Part shown: piece after piece, positions 12,184-21,311 of the stretch
How the letters are laid out: each line of letters begins with the position of its first letter
Numbering within the stretch: the stretch's first letter is position 1
IMG/VR virus record: IMGVR_UViG_3300042321_001312
Location: 1-31,877 of that record
Origin: a virus
Reading direction: 5' to 3' (one strand)
Length of the DNA stretch: 31,877 bases
Translations under genes and position numbers: made by a program
The notes under the pieces: generated by a model
The model's input: the letters and a program-made list of their open reading frames with translations, nothing else
What the model was told of the DNA's origin: nothing
Databases searched by the model: none

Positions 12184-13239
12184 ATGAGTATTCTTGATAA
12201 AATTAAAAAGAACAGTAGTATCAAAGATTCTGCTATTCTGGCGAAATCAAAATTCTTTACCGAAAAAGATATGATTCCAACGGCAGTTCCAGCAATCAAT
12301 ATTGCATTGTCTGGTAAGCTAGATGGTGGTCTAACACCAGGTCTTACGATGTGGGCTGGTCCATCTAAACATTTTAAGACTGCATTTTCTCTGTTGATGG
12401 CTAAGTCTTATCTAGATAAATATCCTGATGCAGCACTGCTATTTTACGATTCCGAATTCGGTACTCCGCAGTCCTATTTCGATAGTTTTGGTATCGACAC
12501 TGAGCGAGTGCTTCATACTCCTCTTACAGATATTGAACAATTAAAGTTTGATGTGATGCAACAGTTGACACAATTAGAACGTGGTGAACATCTTATCATT
12601 GTGATTGATTCAATTGGCAACCTTGCATCCAAGAAAGAGGTCGAAGATGCACTTGAGGGCAAATCTGTTGCAGATATGTCACGCGCAAAACAAGTTAAGA
12701 GTTTGTTCCGTATGGTGACACCACACTTGTCACTAAAAGATATTCCAATGATTGTTGTCAATCACACATACAAAGAAATCGGTATGTTCCCGAAAGACAT
12801 TGTTGGCGGTGGTACAGGCTCTTATTACTCAGCAGATAATATCTTCATTATTGGGCGCCAACAAGAAAAAGAAGGAACTGAAATTGTTGGTTATAACTTC
12901 ATTATTAACGTAGAAAAGAGTAGGTATGTTAAAGAAAAATCTAAAATCCCTGTGTCTGTATCTTTTGATGGTGGTATTAGCCGTTGGTCAGGTTTACTTG
13001 ATATTGCATTGGAATCCGGACATGTCATCAAACCCTCAAATGGGTGGTATAGCAAAGTGGATGTTTCCTCCGGTGAAGTAGAAGATAAGAAGTATCGGGA
13101 AAAGGACACTCACTCAAAAGAGTTCTGGTTGTCTGTTTTGAAACAAAAATCTTTCCAAGAATTTGTTGAAAATAAGTATCGTGTTGCTGCAAGTGAAATC
13201 ATGCAAAGCGAGAACGATGAGGGTGTTTTAAATGATTGA
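12184..13239 (+). CDS. uvsX: UvsX RecA-like recombinase
   Basis: The product is 351 residues, near T4 UvsX (391). The Walker A motif is GPSKHFKT at residues 59-66, the phage form of the RecA P-loop. The likely catalytic glutamate is E91 in YDSEFGT, and Walker B is LIIVIDSIGNL ending at D141. The segment IPMIVVNHTYKEIGMFPKDIVGGGTG corresponds to the DNA-binding loop region with its Gly-rich stretch. UvsX coats single-stranded DNA and catalyses strand exchange for recombination-dependent replication. AAGGAAA lies 7 bases before ATG 12184. The 3' end overlaps the next gene by 8 bases. Confidence 0.95.
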   Translation: MSILDKIKKNSSIKDSAILAKSKFFTEKDMIPTAVPAINIALSGKLDGGLTPGLTMWAGPSKHFKTAFSLLMAKSYLDKYPDAALLFYDSEFGTPQSYFDSFGIDTERVLHTPLTDIEQLKFDVMQQLTQLERGEHLIIVIDSIGNLASKKEVEDALEGKSVADMSRAKQVKSLFRMVTPHLSLKDIPMIVVNHTYKEIGMFPKDIVGGGTGSYYSADNIFIIGRQQEKEGTEIVGYNFIINVEKSRYVKEKSKIPVSVSFDGGISRWSGLLDIALESGHVIKPSNGWYSKVDVSSGEVEDKKYREKDTHSKEFWLSVLKQKSFQEFVENKYRVAASEIMQSENDEGVLND

Positions 13240-13555
13240 GGGTATTGATTTCTGTTACATATATCCTAAGAATGATGCAACAACAGTTCACATCAGACTT
13301 CTACAAGGACCTTATAAAGATACCGTATTTAAATATGGTAAGGTTAAAATAAAAGAAGAAAGTGACGGAGTTCATTTACTTTTTGCTTATGATGTGTTAG
13401 AATCTGAAATCAAGAAACCAGCAAAGCTGGAAAAAGATGAAGATTTCAAAAATTATATTGGTGACTTATTGGTAGAAATAATGTCATCTAATATGGATGA
13501 GGATATTATTGATGAAACTGGAACAGACAATACTGAAAAACCTAATTTACAATGA
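13232..13555 (+). CDS. Small hypothetical protein between uvsX and gp41 (107 aa)
   Basis: ATG 13232 lies inside the end of uvsX, and the 3' end overlaps the helicase gene, so translation is coupled on both sides. The product has a mixed alpha/beta N-terminus (VHIRLLQGPYKDTVFKYGKVKIKEE, VHLLFAYDVLES) and a very acidic tail (MDEDIIDETGTDNTEK). An acidic tail next to replication proteins suggests a partner of a basic DNA-binding protein, but this is inference. No known family is recognised. Small proteins in this slot are common in T4-like phages of aquatic bacteria. Confidence 0.78.
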   Translation: MIEGIDFCYIYPKNDATTVHIRLLQGPYKDTVFKYGKVKIKEESDGVHLLFAYDVLESEIKKPAKLEKDEDFKNYIGDLLVEIMSSNMDEDIIDETGTDNTEKPNLQ

Positions 13556-14903
13556 TGAGTATCTACGCAAAGTTTTACCTTTCATAAAATCCGAGTATTT
13601 CACCGACAGAACCGACAAGACGATTTTTAATCAAATCGCATCGTTCGTTGAAACCTACAATTCGACACCATCAATCGAGTCGTTAGTTTTATCTATTAAA
13701 GAAAATAGAAATCTGACAGAAACAGAACTAGAAAAATGCGAATCGTATCTTAAAGAAATTCAAGACGGTAAAAAAGAAGAATCCAAGATCGAATGGCTTG
13801 TAGACAAGACAGAACATTTTTGCCAAGAAAAAGCAATTTACAATGCAGTTCTCGGTTCAATTTCTATTCTTGATGGTAAAGATAAGACACATGATAAGGG
13901 TCAGATTCCCAAGATTCTCTCTGATGCACTAGCTGTCAGTTTCGACAGTTCCGTTGGTCACGATTATCTGGAAAATTCAGATGATCGTTTTGACTTTTAT
14001 CACCGCAAAGAAGAAAAGATTCCTTTCGATTTGGAATACTTCAACAAAATCACCAAAGGTGGTCTTCCTGCAAAGACATTGAATATTGCTCTTGCAGGCA
14101 CTGGCGTTGGTAAAAGTTTGTTCATGTGTCACGTTGCTGCATCATGTATGGTTCAAGGCAAGAATGTGCTATATATCACCATGGAAATGGCTGAAGAAAA
14201 GATCGCAGAACGTATCGATGCGAACTTGTTGAACGTCACTGTTGATGATTTGGTCAACTTATCTAAGGATGCGTATGACAAAAGAATCGCAAAATTAAGA
14301 GAGAAAACTGTTGGTAAACTAATCATCAAAGAATACCCAACAGCAGCAGCATCAGTAACACATTTTAGGACATTGTTGAATGAACTCAATCTCAAGAAAA
14401 GCTTTGTTCCTGATATTATCTTTGTGGATTACCTCAATATTTGTTGTAGTTCTCGCGTTAAGGCAGGATCAAACGTCAACAGTTATACCTATGTTAAGGC
14501 AATCGCAGAGGAATTGCGAGGTCTTGCCGTTGAGTTCGGATTACCAATTGTTTCTGCGACACAAACAACAAGAAGTGGATATACTTCTTCCGACCCCGGA
14601 TTGGAAGACACAAGTGAGTCTTTTGGTTTGCCCGCTACAGCAGACTTGATGTTTGCACTGATTTCTTCCGAAGAACTGGAAGAACTCGGTCAGATCATGG
14701 TCAAACAGTTGAAGAATCGTTATTCTGATCCAACACAATACAAACGATTCAGTCTTGGTATTGACAGAGCGAAGATGAGACTGTATGATGTAGAACAATC
14801 TGCACAAGATGATATCATTGATTCGGGTAAAGATAAACCGTTGAACACTTTTGGTAATAGAGAAATGAAAGCCAAAAAAGCTTTCGAAGGTTTTAAAGTA
14901 TGA
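13512..14903 (+). CDS. 41: Replicative DnaB-like helicase (gp41)
   Basis: The product is 463 residues from ATG 13512, close to T4 gp41 (475). I choose 13512 over the in-frame ATG at 13497 because GAGG at 13499-13502 gives a good ribosome binding site for it and the earlier ATG has none. There is a helical N-terminal domain (1-150), then the RecA-like core: Walker A GTGVGKS at 196-202, catalytic glutamate E225 in ITMEMAE, Walker B IIFVDYLNI ending near 310, and the ATQTTRSG motif near 354. The protein forms a hexamer that unwinds DNA 5'-3' ahead of the fork and works with a primase, which is not in this window. The TGA overlaps the next start (ATGA). Confidence 0.95.
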   Translation: MKLEQTILKNLIYNDEYLRKVLPFIKSEYFTDRTDKTIFNQIASFVETYNSTPSIESLVLSIKENRNLTETELEKCESYLKEIQDGKKEESKIEWLVDKTEHFCQEKAIYNAVLGSISILDGKDKTHDKGQIPKILSDALAVSFDSSVGHDYLENSDDRFDFYHRKEEKIPFDLEYFNKITKGGLPAKTLNIALAGTGVGKSLFMCHVAASCMVQGKNVLYITMEMAEEKIAERIDANLLNVTVDDLVNLSKDAYDKRIAKLREKTVGKLIIKEYPTAAASVTHFRTLLNELNLKKSFVPDIIFVDYLNICCSSRVKAGSNVNSYTYVKAIAEELRGLAVEFGLPIVSATQTTRSGYTSSDPGLEDTSESFGLPATADLMFALISSEELEELGQIMVKQLKNRYSDPTQYKRFSLGIDRAKMRLYDVEQSAQDDIIDSGKDKPLNTFGNREMKAKKAFEGFKV

Positions 14904-16009
14904 TCTTGAGCACAGACGATGCAATTCACTGTGCAAAAGTATTTAAAGATTACTTTGGTGAATTCAATCGAATCGATGAATACATGCGAAATCAGAAGTT
15001 GGCATCTCTTTCTGAAATGCCAAGCAATCCTCTTTTTCCATTAGAAGATGATTTGTTTTCGGATTTCACTGTGCATCCATCCGATATGGATTTTGAAGTC
15101 TGTGAGATTCCAATTGATCAATGGGAAAATCTACTGAATATCACCAGTTCTCACATCAATATTTCTCCTGTTGGTCGCCAGGTTCGTCTGGCTGTTATCG
15201 AAAAGAACACCAAGAAAATTATTGGTTTCATTCGCCTTGGTTCTCCAGTAATCAATATGAAACCGAGAAATGAAATGTTGGCGCAGGTGTTCACTCAACA
15301 ACCAGAATGGGCAAAACGATTTAATGATTCTGCAATGATGGGATTCGTAATCGTTCCCGCACAACCATTTGGTTACAATTATCTTGGTGGTAAACTTCTT
15401 GCAAGTATTTGTACATCACATGAAGTTCGTGAAATCGTCAACAAGAAATACAATATGAACCTGTGTTTGTTTGAGACAACCAGTTTGTATGGTAGTACAA
15501 AGACAGTTTCTCAATATGATGGCATGAAACCTTTCATTCGTTTCAAAGGTTTAACTGACAGTGATTTTGTACCACTTATGCACGGTAAACCATACGAAGA
15601 CCTGAAAAGTTTTGTTGAAAGTAGAGTTGGTGATATCGTTGATCCCGAATCATCAAGTAAGAAACTTAAAACAACAATGACAATCATTGCTATGACTAAG
15701 AGTGCATTAAAGGCTGACAAAGACGCTTTAAGTGAATTTAATGATACAATAAGTAAAGCGAAGAATCTGACAGAACAGAAGAGGTATTACATCAGTGATT
15801 ATGGTTTTAATAACATGGTTGATTATGTCAACTGCAAAACTGACAAATTAATTCCTGGTGAAAACCATGAGAAACACTATCTTGAAAATCTGATCAGATG
15901 GTGGAAAAACAAGGCAACGAGCCGTTATACTAATCTGAACGAAGAAAAGAAATTGAAAACTGATCTAGAGGTTTGGACTTCAGGTAAAGAGATACAAATC
16001 ATAAGATGA
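14900..16009 (+). CDS. DruA/DUF4338-like protein (369 aa)
   Basis: The start overlaps the gp41 stop as ATGA, so the gene belongs to the replication operon. The core resembles DUF4338 (Druantia DruA-type) proteins: RLAVIEKNTKKIIGFIRLGSPV near 96-117, MMGFVIVPAQPFGYNYLGGK near 147-165, LLASICTSHEVREIV near 166-180 and LFETTSLYGST near 190-200. In DUF4338 the matching parts are the 'GfI.lgsPv', 'N.LLGGKLlA...S.EVr' and 'TtSlyG' blocks. The biochemical role of the family is not known to me. DruA is a component of the bacterial Druantia defence system, yet here it sits with core replication genes, which suggests a DNA-processing function. The family call is by motif memory. Confidence 0.72.
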   Translation: MILSTDDAIHCAKVFKDYFGEFNRIDEYMRNQKLASLSEMPSNPLFPLEDDLFSDFTVHPSDMDFEVCEIPIDQWENLLNITSSHINISPVGRQVRLAVIEKNTKKIIGFIRLGSPVINMKPRNEMLAQVFTQQPEWAKRFNDSAMMGFVIVPAQPFGYNYLGGKLLASICTSHEVREIVNKKYNMNLCLFETTSLYGSTKTVSQYDGMKPFIRFKGLTDSDFVPLMHGKPYEDLKSFVESRVGDIVDPESSSKKLKTTMTIIAMTKSALKADKDALSEFNDTISKAKNLTEQKRYYISDYGFNNMVDYVNCKTDKLIPGENHEKHYLENLIRWWKNKATSRYTNLNEEKKLKTDLEVWTSGKEIQIIR

Positions 16010-16044
16010 AGACTAAATAATAAATTATAACAACAGGAATTGCA

Positions 16045-17076
16045 ATGGCCGACTTGGGTAGTAAAGCCACTGATGGTAGATTATCTTTCACAAAATATGT
16101 GACAGAAAATAAAAGATTCTCCGAAATCGATTTTGAGATCGAAAAAGGAAAGTCTACTGTTCTGTATACCAAGAAAGGCAAAAACATAGTTGCTGGAACT
16201 AAAGAATTTAAGGCCGGCACCAAAATTAAGATAACTGATCGAAATGTGTTTGAGATTGGTAAGTTGAAGATGGCTTCAGTAAAAATTGGCCAAACTTCTG
16301 GTTATATTCCAATCAATGCCATTCGCAAACCAACAGGCGGTAACGGCACACAATATGAAGATGAAGTTGTTGATGCCATTAATGCCTATATTCTAGATGC
16401 TGGTGGCAAAATTGATGTTAAATTAAAAGGTGACAACAAAATATACAAAGATATTGCGTATGCTATAAAAGTTGATTCACCAATAAAACAAAAAGCGGGT
16501 GTCAAGGGAGATCCTAAAGCTGACATTATTCTTTGCAAAGATAATAAGAATCCCACTGCATCTGGTTCGATTTATGTTTCTCATAAGAAAGAAGGTGGAC
16601 CAGAAGCTTTTCAACAATATGGTGGTTTATCTGAACAGGCCGGTGAATATATCTACAATCATCCACTTGTTCAAAAGTTTTTGGGAGAAGTTGCCAAAGT
16701 TATTGGTAATAGTAATCAACTTTCTATGCCAGTTATGGGCGAATTTACGGATGATGAACTTGCCAATATGTCGATTTATGGACCAGAATATGGCCGACCA
16801 TTCTCTTTACAACATACACAGTTGATTGGTCAAGGCAAACCAGTGTTTAAAAATATGGGCAAGCATATAGAACTCGACTTCTCCAGTCACATGAGTTTGT
16901 CTGGTGATTTATCACACTTTAAGGGTGGATACTTGCCGGTCTTTGGTGCAACATTTCGAGCTGGTCGAGGATTCACCTATAAGAATAAACGTTATAATGG
17001 CGCTCGCGTAGCTATTTACCCATACAAGTTAATGGCCACTCGTGGTGGTTTGTTAATAGTAAAAATTAAAAAGTAA
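16045..17076 (+). CDS. Possible SH3/PD-(D/E)XK-type nuclease-like protein (343 aa)
   Basis: AGGAATTGC precedes ATG 16045. Residues 35-97 look like an SH3-like barrel (alternating strands, ending SGYIPINAIRKPTG). Residues 100-200 hold a pattern compatible with a PD-(D/E)XK nuclease core: E105/E107 in a helix (QYEDEVVDAINAYI), D160 in GDPKADIIL, and SHKK at 179-182 on a following strand, then a Gly-rich loop and helix. The layout 'KaDI.l...SiK' recalls some type II restriction enzymes, but the middle S-x-K in place of E-x-K makes the call tentative. The rest (200-343) is Gly/Phe/Tyr-rich and unrecognised. It is separated from the replication operon by about 35 bases with TAAATA-like sequence, so it may have its own promoter. 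Confidence 0.5.
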   Translation: MADLGSKATDGRLSFTKYVTENKRFSEIDFEIEKGKSTVLYTKKGKNIVAGTKEFKAGTKIKITDRNVFEIGKLKMASVKIGQTSGYIPINAIRKPTGGNGTQYEDEVVDAINAYILDAGGKIDVKLKGDNKIYKDIAYAIKVDSPIKQKAGVKGDPKADIILCKDNKNPTASGSIYVSHKKEGGPEAFQQYGGLSEQAGEYIYNHPLVQKFLGEVAKVIGNSNQLSMPVMGEFTDDELANMSIYGPEYGRPFSLQHTQLIGQGKPVFKNMGKHIELDFSSHMSLSGDLSHFKGGYLPVFGATFRAGRGFTYKNKRYNGARVAIYPYKLMATRGGLLIVKIKK

Positions 17077-17101
17077 AATTAATACATCAAGAGGTTAAAT
17101 T

Positions 17102-17812
17102 ATGAGTGTGACAGTGATTATGCCAACTACCGGTGCACCGGAGTTGAAGACTGCTATTGCAAGTGTGTTGAATCAGAGTTATGAATCAAAATGTTATGTT
17201 GTTGCAGATGGACCAAAAGCACATTCCAGTACAAGAATCATCACGGATGATTTTTTGTCAAGAAAGAATCTGGAAAGGTGTTTTCTACCACTTAATGTCG
17301 GTGCAAACGGATTCTATGGTCATAGAGTTTACGCAGCTTTCACCCACCTAATTGATACCAAGTATGTGATTTACCTGGATCAAGACTGTTGGTTTGAACC
17401 AGATCATATCAAGAACTGCATCAAGACAATAGAGGAGCAGAACCTGGACTGGTCCTATTCGCTCCGAAAGGTATGCACAAAAGACGGTGAATACATATGT
17501 AATGATGATTGCGAATCTCTTGGTAAGTGGAAAACATATCATGGAGTTAATCACATAGATACTAATTGCTATTGCATAAAAACAGAAGTTGCGATAAAAT
17601 TAGCACAAGTATGGCATGGTGGTTGGGGTCAAGATCGTGTTTGGTTAAATGTATTGTCACAACATTTTCCTAAATTCGACTGCACAGGAAAGTATACTGT
17701 CAACTATCGTGTTGATGGCAATGCTGGTTCTGTTAATGCAGACTTCTTTTTAAATGGCAACAAAGTGATGAATGAAAAATATAATGGAGAATTTCCGTGG
17801 AGAAAAATTTAA
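17102..17812 (+). CDS. Family 2-type glycosyltransferase
   Basis: The product is 236 residues; GAGG lies about 8 bases before ATG 17102. The start SVTVIMPTTGAPELKTAIAS followed by VLNQSY is the classic GT2 (GT-A fold) opening, and YLDQDCWFEP at 91-100 holds the DxD metal/nucleotide-sugar motif (D93-Q-D95). HGGWGQDRVWLNVL near 180 fits the acceptor-side acidic motif. It transfers a sugar from a nucleotide-sugar donor; donor and acceptor are unknown. It is the first of eight packed glycan genes, and its end overlaps the next gene by 16 bases. It could decorate virion, phage DNA or the host surface. Confidence 0.85.
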   Translation: MSVTVIMPTTGAPELKTAIASVLNQSYESKCYVVADGPKAHSSTRIITDDFLSRKNLERCFLPLNVGANGFYGHRVYAAFTHLIDTKYVIYLDQDCWFEPDHIKNCIKTIEEQNLDWSYSLRKVCTKDGEYICNDDCESLGKWKTYHGVNHIDTNCYCIKTEVAIKLAQVWHGGWGQDRVWLNVLSQHFPKFDCTGKYTVNYRVDGNAGSVNADFFLNGNKVMNEKYNGEFPWRKI

Positions 17813-18654
17813 TTATTGGTGGTTTCACCAACTATGAAATCAATCAGTTAAAACCTTGGGTATTGTCAGCAAAAGAAGTTGCTGGTGATAATGATGTTGT
17901 TCTGGTTACGGGTAAAACAACACAAAAAACAATCGATTGGTTAAATGAACAAGGTGTCATTGTTGTTCCAATGGCTCATGTTGATGGCGTTCCAATTCAC
18001 GTTTTGAGATTCCTATCAATCTATGAATATCTCAGAACAAACTGGGCAAAATATAAATTGGTTGTTACGACCGATGTAAAAGACGTTTACTTTCAAAAAG
18101 ATCCATTCGAACACATTGAAAGAGAAATCACACCAGGTTCCTCGGTGAAATTAATTGTTGCATCTGAAGGGCTTCGTTATAAAGATGAACCTTGGGGTGA
18201 TGACAATCTGAAACAGTCCTATGGTCCATATGTTTATGAACAATTCAAAAACAATGTTATCTACAACGTAGGAACTTTTGGTGGCGCTTCAGAATATGTG
18301 AAAGATATGGTTTTCAATATCTTTACGAATGCAATCAACAGGCCAATTCCTATTTGTGACCAAGCAGTATTCAATGTTTTGATTGGCACACAACCTTTCA
18401 AAGATGTGGTGAGAGTCACAGTTAGTTGGGCTTGTGAAGCTGGCACTGTTGCAGATCCAACAAAGATTGATTATTTCAGACCAAATCTATTGTGTTATGA
18501 ACCAGTGTTTGATAATGGTGTTGTAATGACACATGATAGATATGTTTTCCCCATCGTTCATCAATATGATCGCGTTCCCGAATGGAAGAAATTCGTTGAA
18601 CAAAAATATGATCAGGAAGATGAATCACAATTCTTTAAGTATAGGACTTTATAA
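17797..18654 (+). CDS. Glycosyltransferase-like protein (GTG start)
   Basis: The product is 285 residues. The GTG at 17797 is chosen as start because GGAG (17786-17789) sits 7 bases upstream. It overlaps the previous gene. Motifs resemble nucleotide-sugar transferases of the GT-A type: LVVTTDVKDVYFQKDPF (a D-x-D region), YNVGTFGGASEYVKDMV, ICDQAVFNVLIGT and FPIVHQYDRVPEW near the end. The NxG-GG and C/DQxxFN pattern is typical of glycosyltransferases acting on glycans, although the family number is not clear by eye. No membrane segment, so cytoplasmic. It ends in an ATGA-type overlap with the methyltransferase gene. Confidence 0.75.
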   Translation: MEKNLIIGGFTNYEINQLKPWVLSAKEVAGDNDVVLVTGKTTQKTIDWLNEQGVIVVPMAHVDGVPIHVLRFLSIYEYLRTNWAKYKLVVTTDVKDVYFQKDPFEHIEREITPGSSVKLIVASEGLRYKDEPWGDDNLKQSYGPYVYEQFKNNVIYNVGTFGGASEYVKDMVFNIFTNAINRPIPICDQAVFNVLIGTQPFKDVVRVTVSWACEAGTVADPTKIDYFRPNLLCYEPVFDNGVVMTHDRYVFPIVHQYDRVPEWKKFVEQKYDQEDESQFFKYRTL

Positions 18655-19223
18655 TGAGTGACGTTATTACATTTAATACTGAAACACAAGCTTTCACACT
18701 TCCGACCACAACGTTCAAGTGTTCTGGTTACGGGCTTGGAGAGATGATCAAAAAAATGCATTATCCAAGAGTGTTGGAAATTGGTTGTGATATTGGTGAC
18801 ACCACACAATTTTTGTTGGATAGTAATCCAGACTGTGTATTGACTGGTGTAGATCCATATTCAAACTATGTTGACTGGAACGGAAACAATCTAAATGAAC
18901 GCGAAGCAATCTATCAAAGATTTATGAATCGTTTGTTGGGTTACAGTAATCGTTTTAATCTGTTGAGAGACTATTCGGACAACGTTGTCGATAAACTATT
19001 TGATGATGATTATGATGTTATCTTTATTGATGGTCTACACACTTACGAACAACTCACCAAAGATTGTGCCAACTTCTATTCTAAAGTGAAGCCTGGTGGC
19101 GTCTTTGCTGGGCATGATTACAATGCTATTCCTGGTGTTCGTAAAGCCGCAGATGAGTTTGCCGCCAAAGTTGGCAAAGAAATTCTTTTCACAGATTGTG
19201 ATGTTTGGTACTGGATCAAATGA
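18654..19223 (+). CDS. Class I SAM-dependent methyltransferase
   Basis: The product is 189 residues. The Rossmann motif I is VLEIGCDIGDTTQFLL (residues 40-55), the acidic end of strand 2 is D67 in LTGVDPYS, and the post-core motifs are YDVIFIDGLHTYEQLTKD and VKPGGVFAGHDY. This order matches methyltransferases of the type found in polysaccharide clusters (Methyltransf_24-like), where the DGxHxY motif binds a metal or substrate. It probably methylates a sugar hydroxyl, given the glycan neighbours; this is inference. It overlaps both neighbours, so it is translated as part of the same operon. Confidence 0.86.
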   Translation: MSDVITFNTETQAFTLPTTTFKCSGYGLGEMIKKMHYPRVLEIGCDIGDTTQFLLDSNPDCVLTGVDPYSNYVDWNGNNLNEREAIYQRFMNRLLGYSNRFNLLRDYSDNVVDKLFDDDYDVIFIDGLHTYEQLTKDCANFYSKVKPGGVFAGHDYNAIPGVRKAADEFAAKVGKEILFTDCDVWYWIK

Positions 19224-19909
19224 AAAATTGTATCGTCTTATCTGGTCAATATAGAACATTTGACCAAACATGGGAAAACATCAAAAAGTTTATTGATTTA
19301 AATCAACTGGATGTTTACTGTCACCTCTGGTCTGACAGTCAGGAAGAATTTAACAATGTGATTGATAGATTGAAACCTATAAGAATCAAAGCCGAGAACT
19401 ATGAGGTTCACAAAGAAGAATTTGAAGAGATGGAAAAAAGGATTCGTCTTGCCCATCCAAAGAATGCAAACAATGATAGAATTGCCGGTAATGCATCGAT
19501 GAACTATAGCCGAAAGGCAGCATTCGATTTGATTGAAGAAGAATATCACACACTGGTATATTGTAGATACGATATCAAGTTTCATCAGTTATTTGATTTC
19601 AAAGATGTTGATATGTTAATCACTCCTTTCGAGGAGTCTTACAATTTAATATCTGATATTTTTGCAATCATGCCATTCTCTTATGCAAAACATTATTTTT
19701 TATATGATGAATATGAAAGATTGCATTCAACTCAATTCGAACAAGAATTTGAAGATCACCTCAGAAATGACCGCAAATATGGTGAGGAGAATATCAGAAT
19801 TCATAAAGAAGATAGATATTGCCCACACATGATGTTATTGCGTAATATATACATGAACAAACTACGTGGTGTAACAACAGACCAACTCAGAGTATCGATA
19901 CAAAGATGA
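19220..19909 (+). CDS. Glycosyltransferase-like protein, SGQYR family (229 aa)
   Basis: The start is ATG 19220, overlapping the methyltransferase stop as ATGA; an in-frame TTG upstream is less likely. The N-terminus MKNCIVLSGQYRTFDQTWEN matches the 'xxxLSGQ.R.f' start that is also seen in the next gene (IALCFSGQSRSF), and both continue with a 'DVY.H.W' strand. LVYCRYDIKFHQLF (R-x-D) and DIFAIMPFSYA are shared features too. These two neighbours are therefore diverged paralogues. Proteins of this kind are usually annotated as glycosyltransferase-like in capsule and phage clusters, but catalysis has not been shown to my knowledge. Confidence 0.7.
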   Translation: MKNCIVLSGQYRTFDQTWENIKKFIDLNQLDVYCHLWSDSQEEFNNVIDRLKPIRIKAENYEVHKEEFEEMEKRIRLAHPKNANNDRIAGNASMNYSRKAAFDLIEEEYHTLVYCRYDIKFHQLFDFKDVDMLITPFEESYNLISDIFAIMPFSYAKHYFLYDEYERLHSTQFEQEFEDHLRNDRKYGEENIRIHKEDRYCPHMMLLRNIYMNKLRGVTTDQLRVSIQR

Positions 19910-20583
19910 AAATTGCATTATGTTTTTCTGGACAATCCAGATCGTTTGAAAAAGGTTATGAATATTACAAACGTAATCTACTAGACCATTACGATGTGGA
20001 TGTGTACATTCATAGTTGGAAATTTGATGGTGAAAGAAAACTTTTGGAACTTTATAGGCCAACAAGTTATGAATTCGACACACCACCTTTGGTTGATTAT
20101 GACAGCAAGTATAAAAATACACCAAACGCAGAGAAATATCCTCCAAGATTCACTTATCGGATGTTCTATTCTATGAATGAATGTAAAAAATTGGTCTTTG
20201 GTGATTATGATTGGATCATTCGTTCGCGTACAGATTATGCATTGAACGTGAAGATTCCTTTCGAACAGTTGGATAATTCTAAGTTGTACATACCAAATTG
20301 CAGAATGGTGCCGACGAGAGACTTTGGGAATGACCAGTTTGCTTTTTCATCAAAAGACAATATGATGAAATATATGTCAACATATGAAAACATTGATGAA
20401 TACTACAATGGTGGCAATCAATTCATTGGTGAAGACTTGATGAGAGCGAACTTACACAAACACGGTTTGATTGGTGAGAAACTTGTCTATGTGAACATGA
20501 ACAATCCATTTCCACCTGGTGCTCACAACGGAACATGGCATTCTTTAATTCGGGATGATTACGAACAATGGACAAAATCATAA
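19906..20583 (+). CDS. Glycosyltransferase-like protein, SGQSR family (225 aa)
   Basis: The start overlaps the previous stop by four bases (ATGA). MKIALCFSGQSRSFEKGYEY, then DVYIHSWKFDG, then DWIIRSRTDYALNV and FGNDQFAFSSKDNM parallel the preceding protein and fit a GT-A-like fold with R-x-D as the donor-site acidic motif. KHGLIGEKLVYVNMNNPFPPGAHNGTW near the C-terminus is unrecognised. It probably transfers a sugar, substrate unknown. The last 16 bases overlap the kinase gene start. Confidence 0.7.
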   Translation: MKIALCFSGQSRSFEKGYEYYKRNLLDHYDVDVYIHSWKFDGERKLLELYRPTSYEFDTPPLVDYDSKYKNTPNAEKYPPRFTYRMFYSMNECKKLVFGDYDWIIRSRTDYALNVKIPFEQLDNSKLYIPNCRMVPTRDFGNDQFAFSSKDNMMKYMSTYENIDEYYNGGNQFIGEDLMRANLHKHGLIGEKLVYVNMNNPFPPGAHNGTWHSLIRDDYEQWTKS

Positions 20584-21311
20584 AGGAACTCAGTGGTCAT
20601 TCCGGTTGTAAAATATTTTTGAAAGAAAACGAAACCGGATTGTACGTTGAAAAGACTGGTAATATAGAAAGAAATTTCAAACAAATGAAGTTTCTATATG
20701 ATGCATACTATCCTGTTCCTGAAATATATTCGGTTGGTGAAAATGTTCTAATCATGGAATACATTCACGGTTTGGATATGAAGAATTATCTAATACACAA
20801 TAATAGTCACCAGCTGTTTAATTTTTTGTCTACTTTATTTGATAATTTTTCTGATAATCTCGAAATGAAAGACTATACCGAAACTTATTACAATAAGTTG
20901 AAGTGGTTGGACGACTGTGATGAAATGCCATTCACAAAGGAAGAATTGATTGGCAAGTTACCTAAAATTTTACCCAAATCAACATATCATGGCGACTTAA
21001 CGTTAGAGAACATAATGTACACCGATCCAGGATTTCACCTGATCGATCCTGTCACGATAGAATATGATTCTTATGTCTTTGACATTGCAAAACTCAGGCA
21101 AGACCTGGAGTGCAAATGGTTCTTAAGAAACACCAATATCAAGTTGGAGGTCAAGTTACAGAACCTACAAAATAAACTAAGAAAACAATATGAAAAGTTT
21201 TTCGATGACAATCTTTTGATATTGATGTTGTTAAGAGTCTATCTACATACTAAACAAGGTGATGACAACCATAAATTCATTATGAAGGAAATAAACAGAC
21301 TATGGAAATAA
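20568..21311 (+). CDS. Small-molecule kinase, APH/choline-kinase fold
   Basis: The product is 247 residues. The catalytic loop is YHGDLTLENIMYT (H141, D143, N148) and the metal-binding aspartate is D160 in HLIDPV, which replaces the DFG motif as in aminoglycoside phosphotransferases and choline or sugar kinases. The N-lobe has the hinge strand VLIMEYIHGLDM. The family phosphorylates small hydroxyl compounds such as choline, ethanolamine or sugars. The next gene is a nucleotidyltransferase, so the pair could make an activated (NDP- or CDP-) building block. Overlaps on both sides show tight coupling. Confidence 0.82.
   Translation: MDKIIKELSGHSGCKIFLKENETGLYVEKTGNIERNFKQMKFLYDAYYPVPEIYSVGENVLIMEYIHGLDMKNYLIHNNSHQLFNFLSTLFDNFSDNLEMKDYTETYYNKLKWLDDCDEMPFTKEELIGKLPKILPKSTYHGDLTLENIMYTDPGFHLIDPVTIEYDSYVFDIAKLRQDLECKWFLRNTNIKLEVKLQNLQNKLRKQYEKFFDDNLLILMLLRVYLHTKQGDDNHKFIMKEINRLWK

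Noticed and set aside
12410-12419. GATAAATA inside uvsX
   Set aside because: It lies deep within coding sequence with no gene start near it; treated as chance.
14541-14936. 131-codon minus-strand frame
   Set aside because: Fully antisense to the gp41 helicase gene, Cys/Ser/Arg-rich and without a ribosome binding site.
19205-19219. TTG start for the SGQYR-family gene
   Set aside because: The ATG at 19220 overlaps the previous stop as ATGA, the coupling used repeatedly in this operon, and the neighbouring paralogue also starts at MK just before the same motif.
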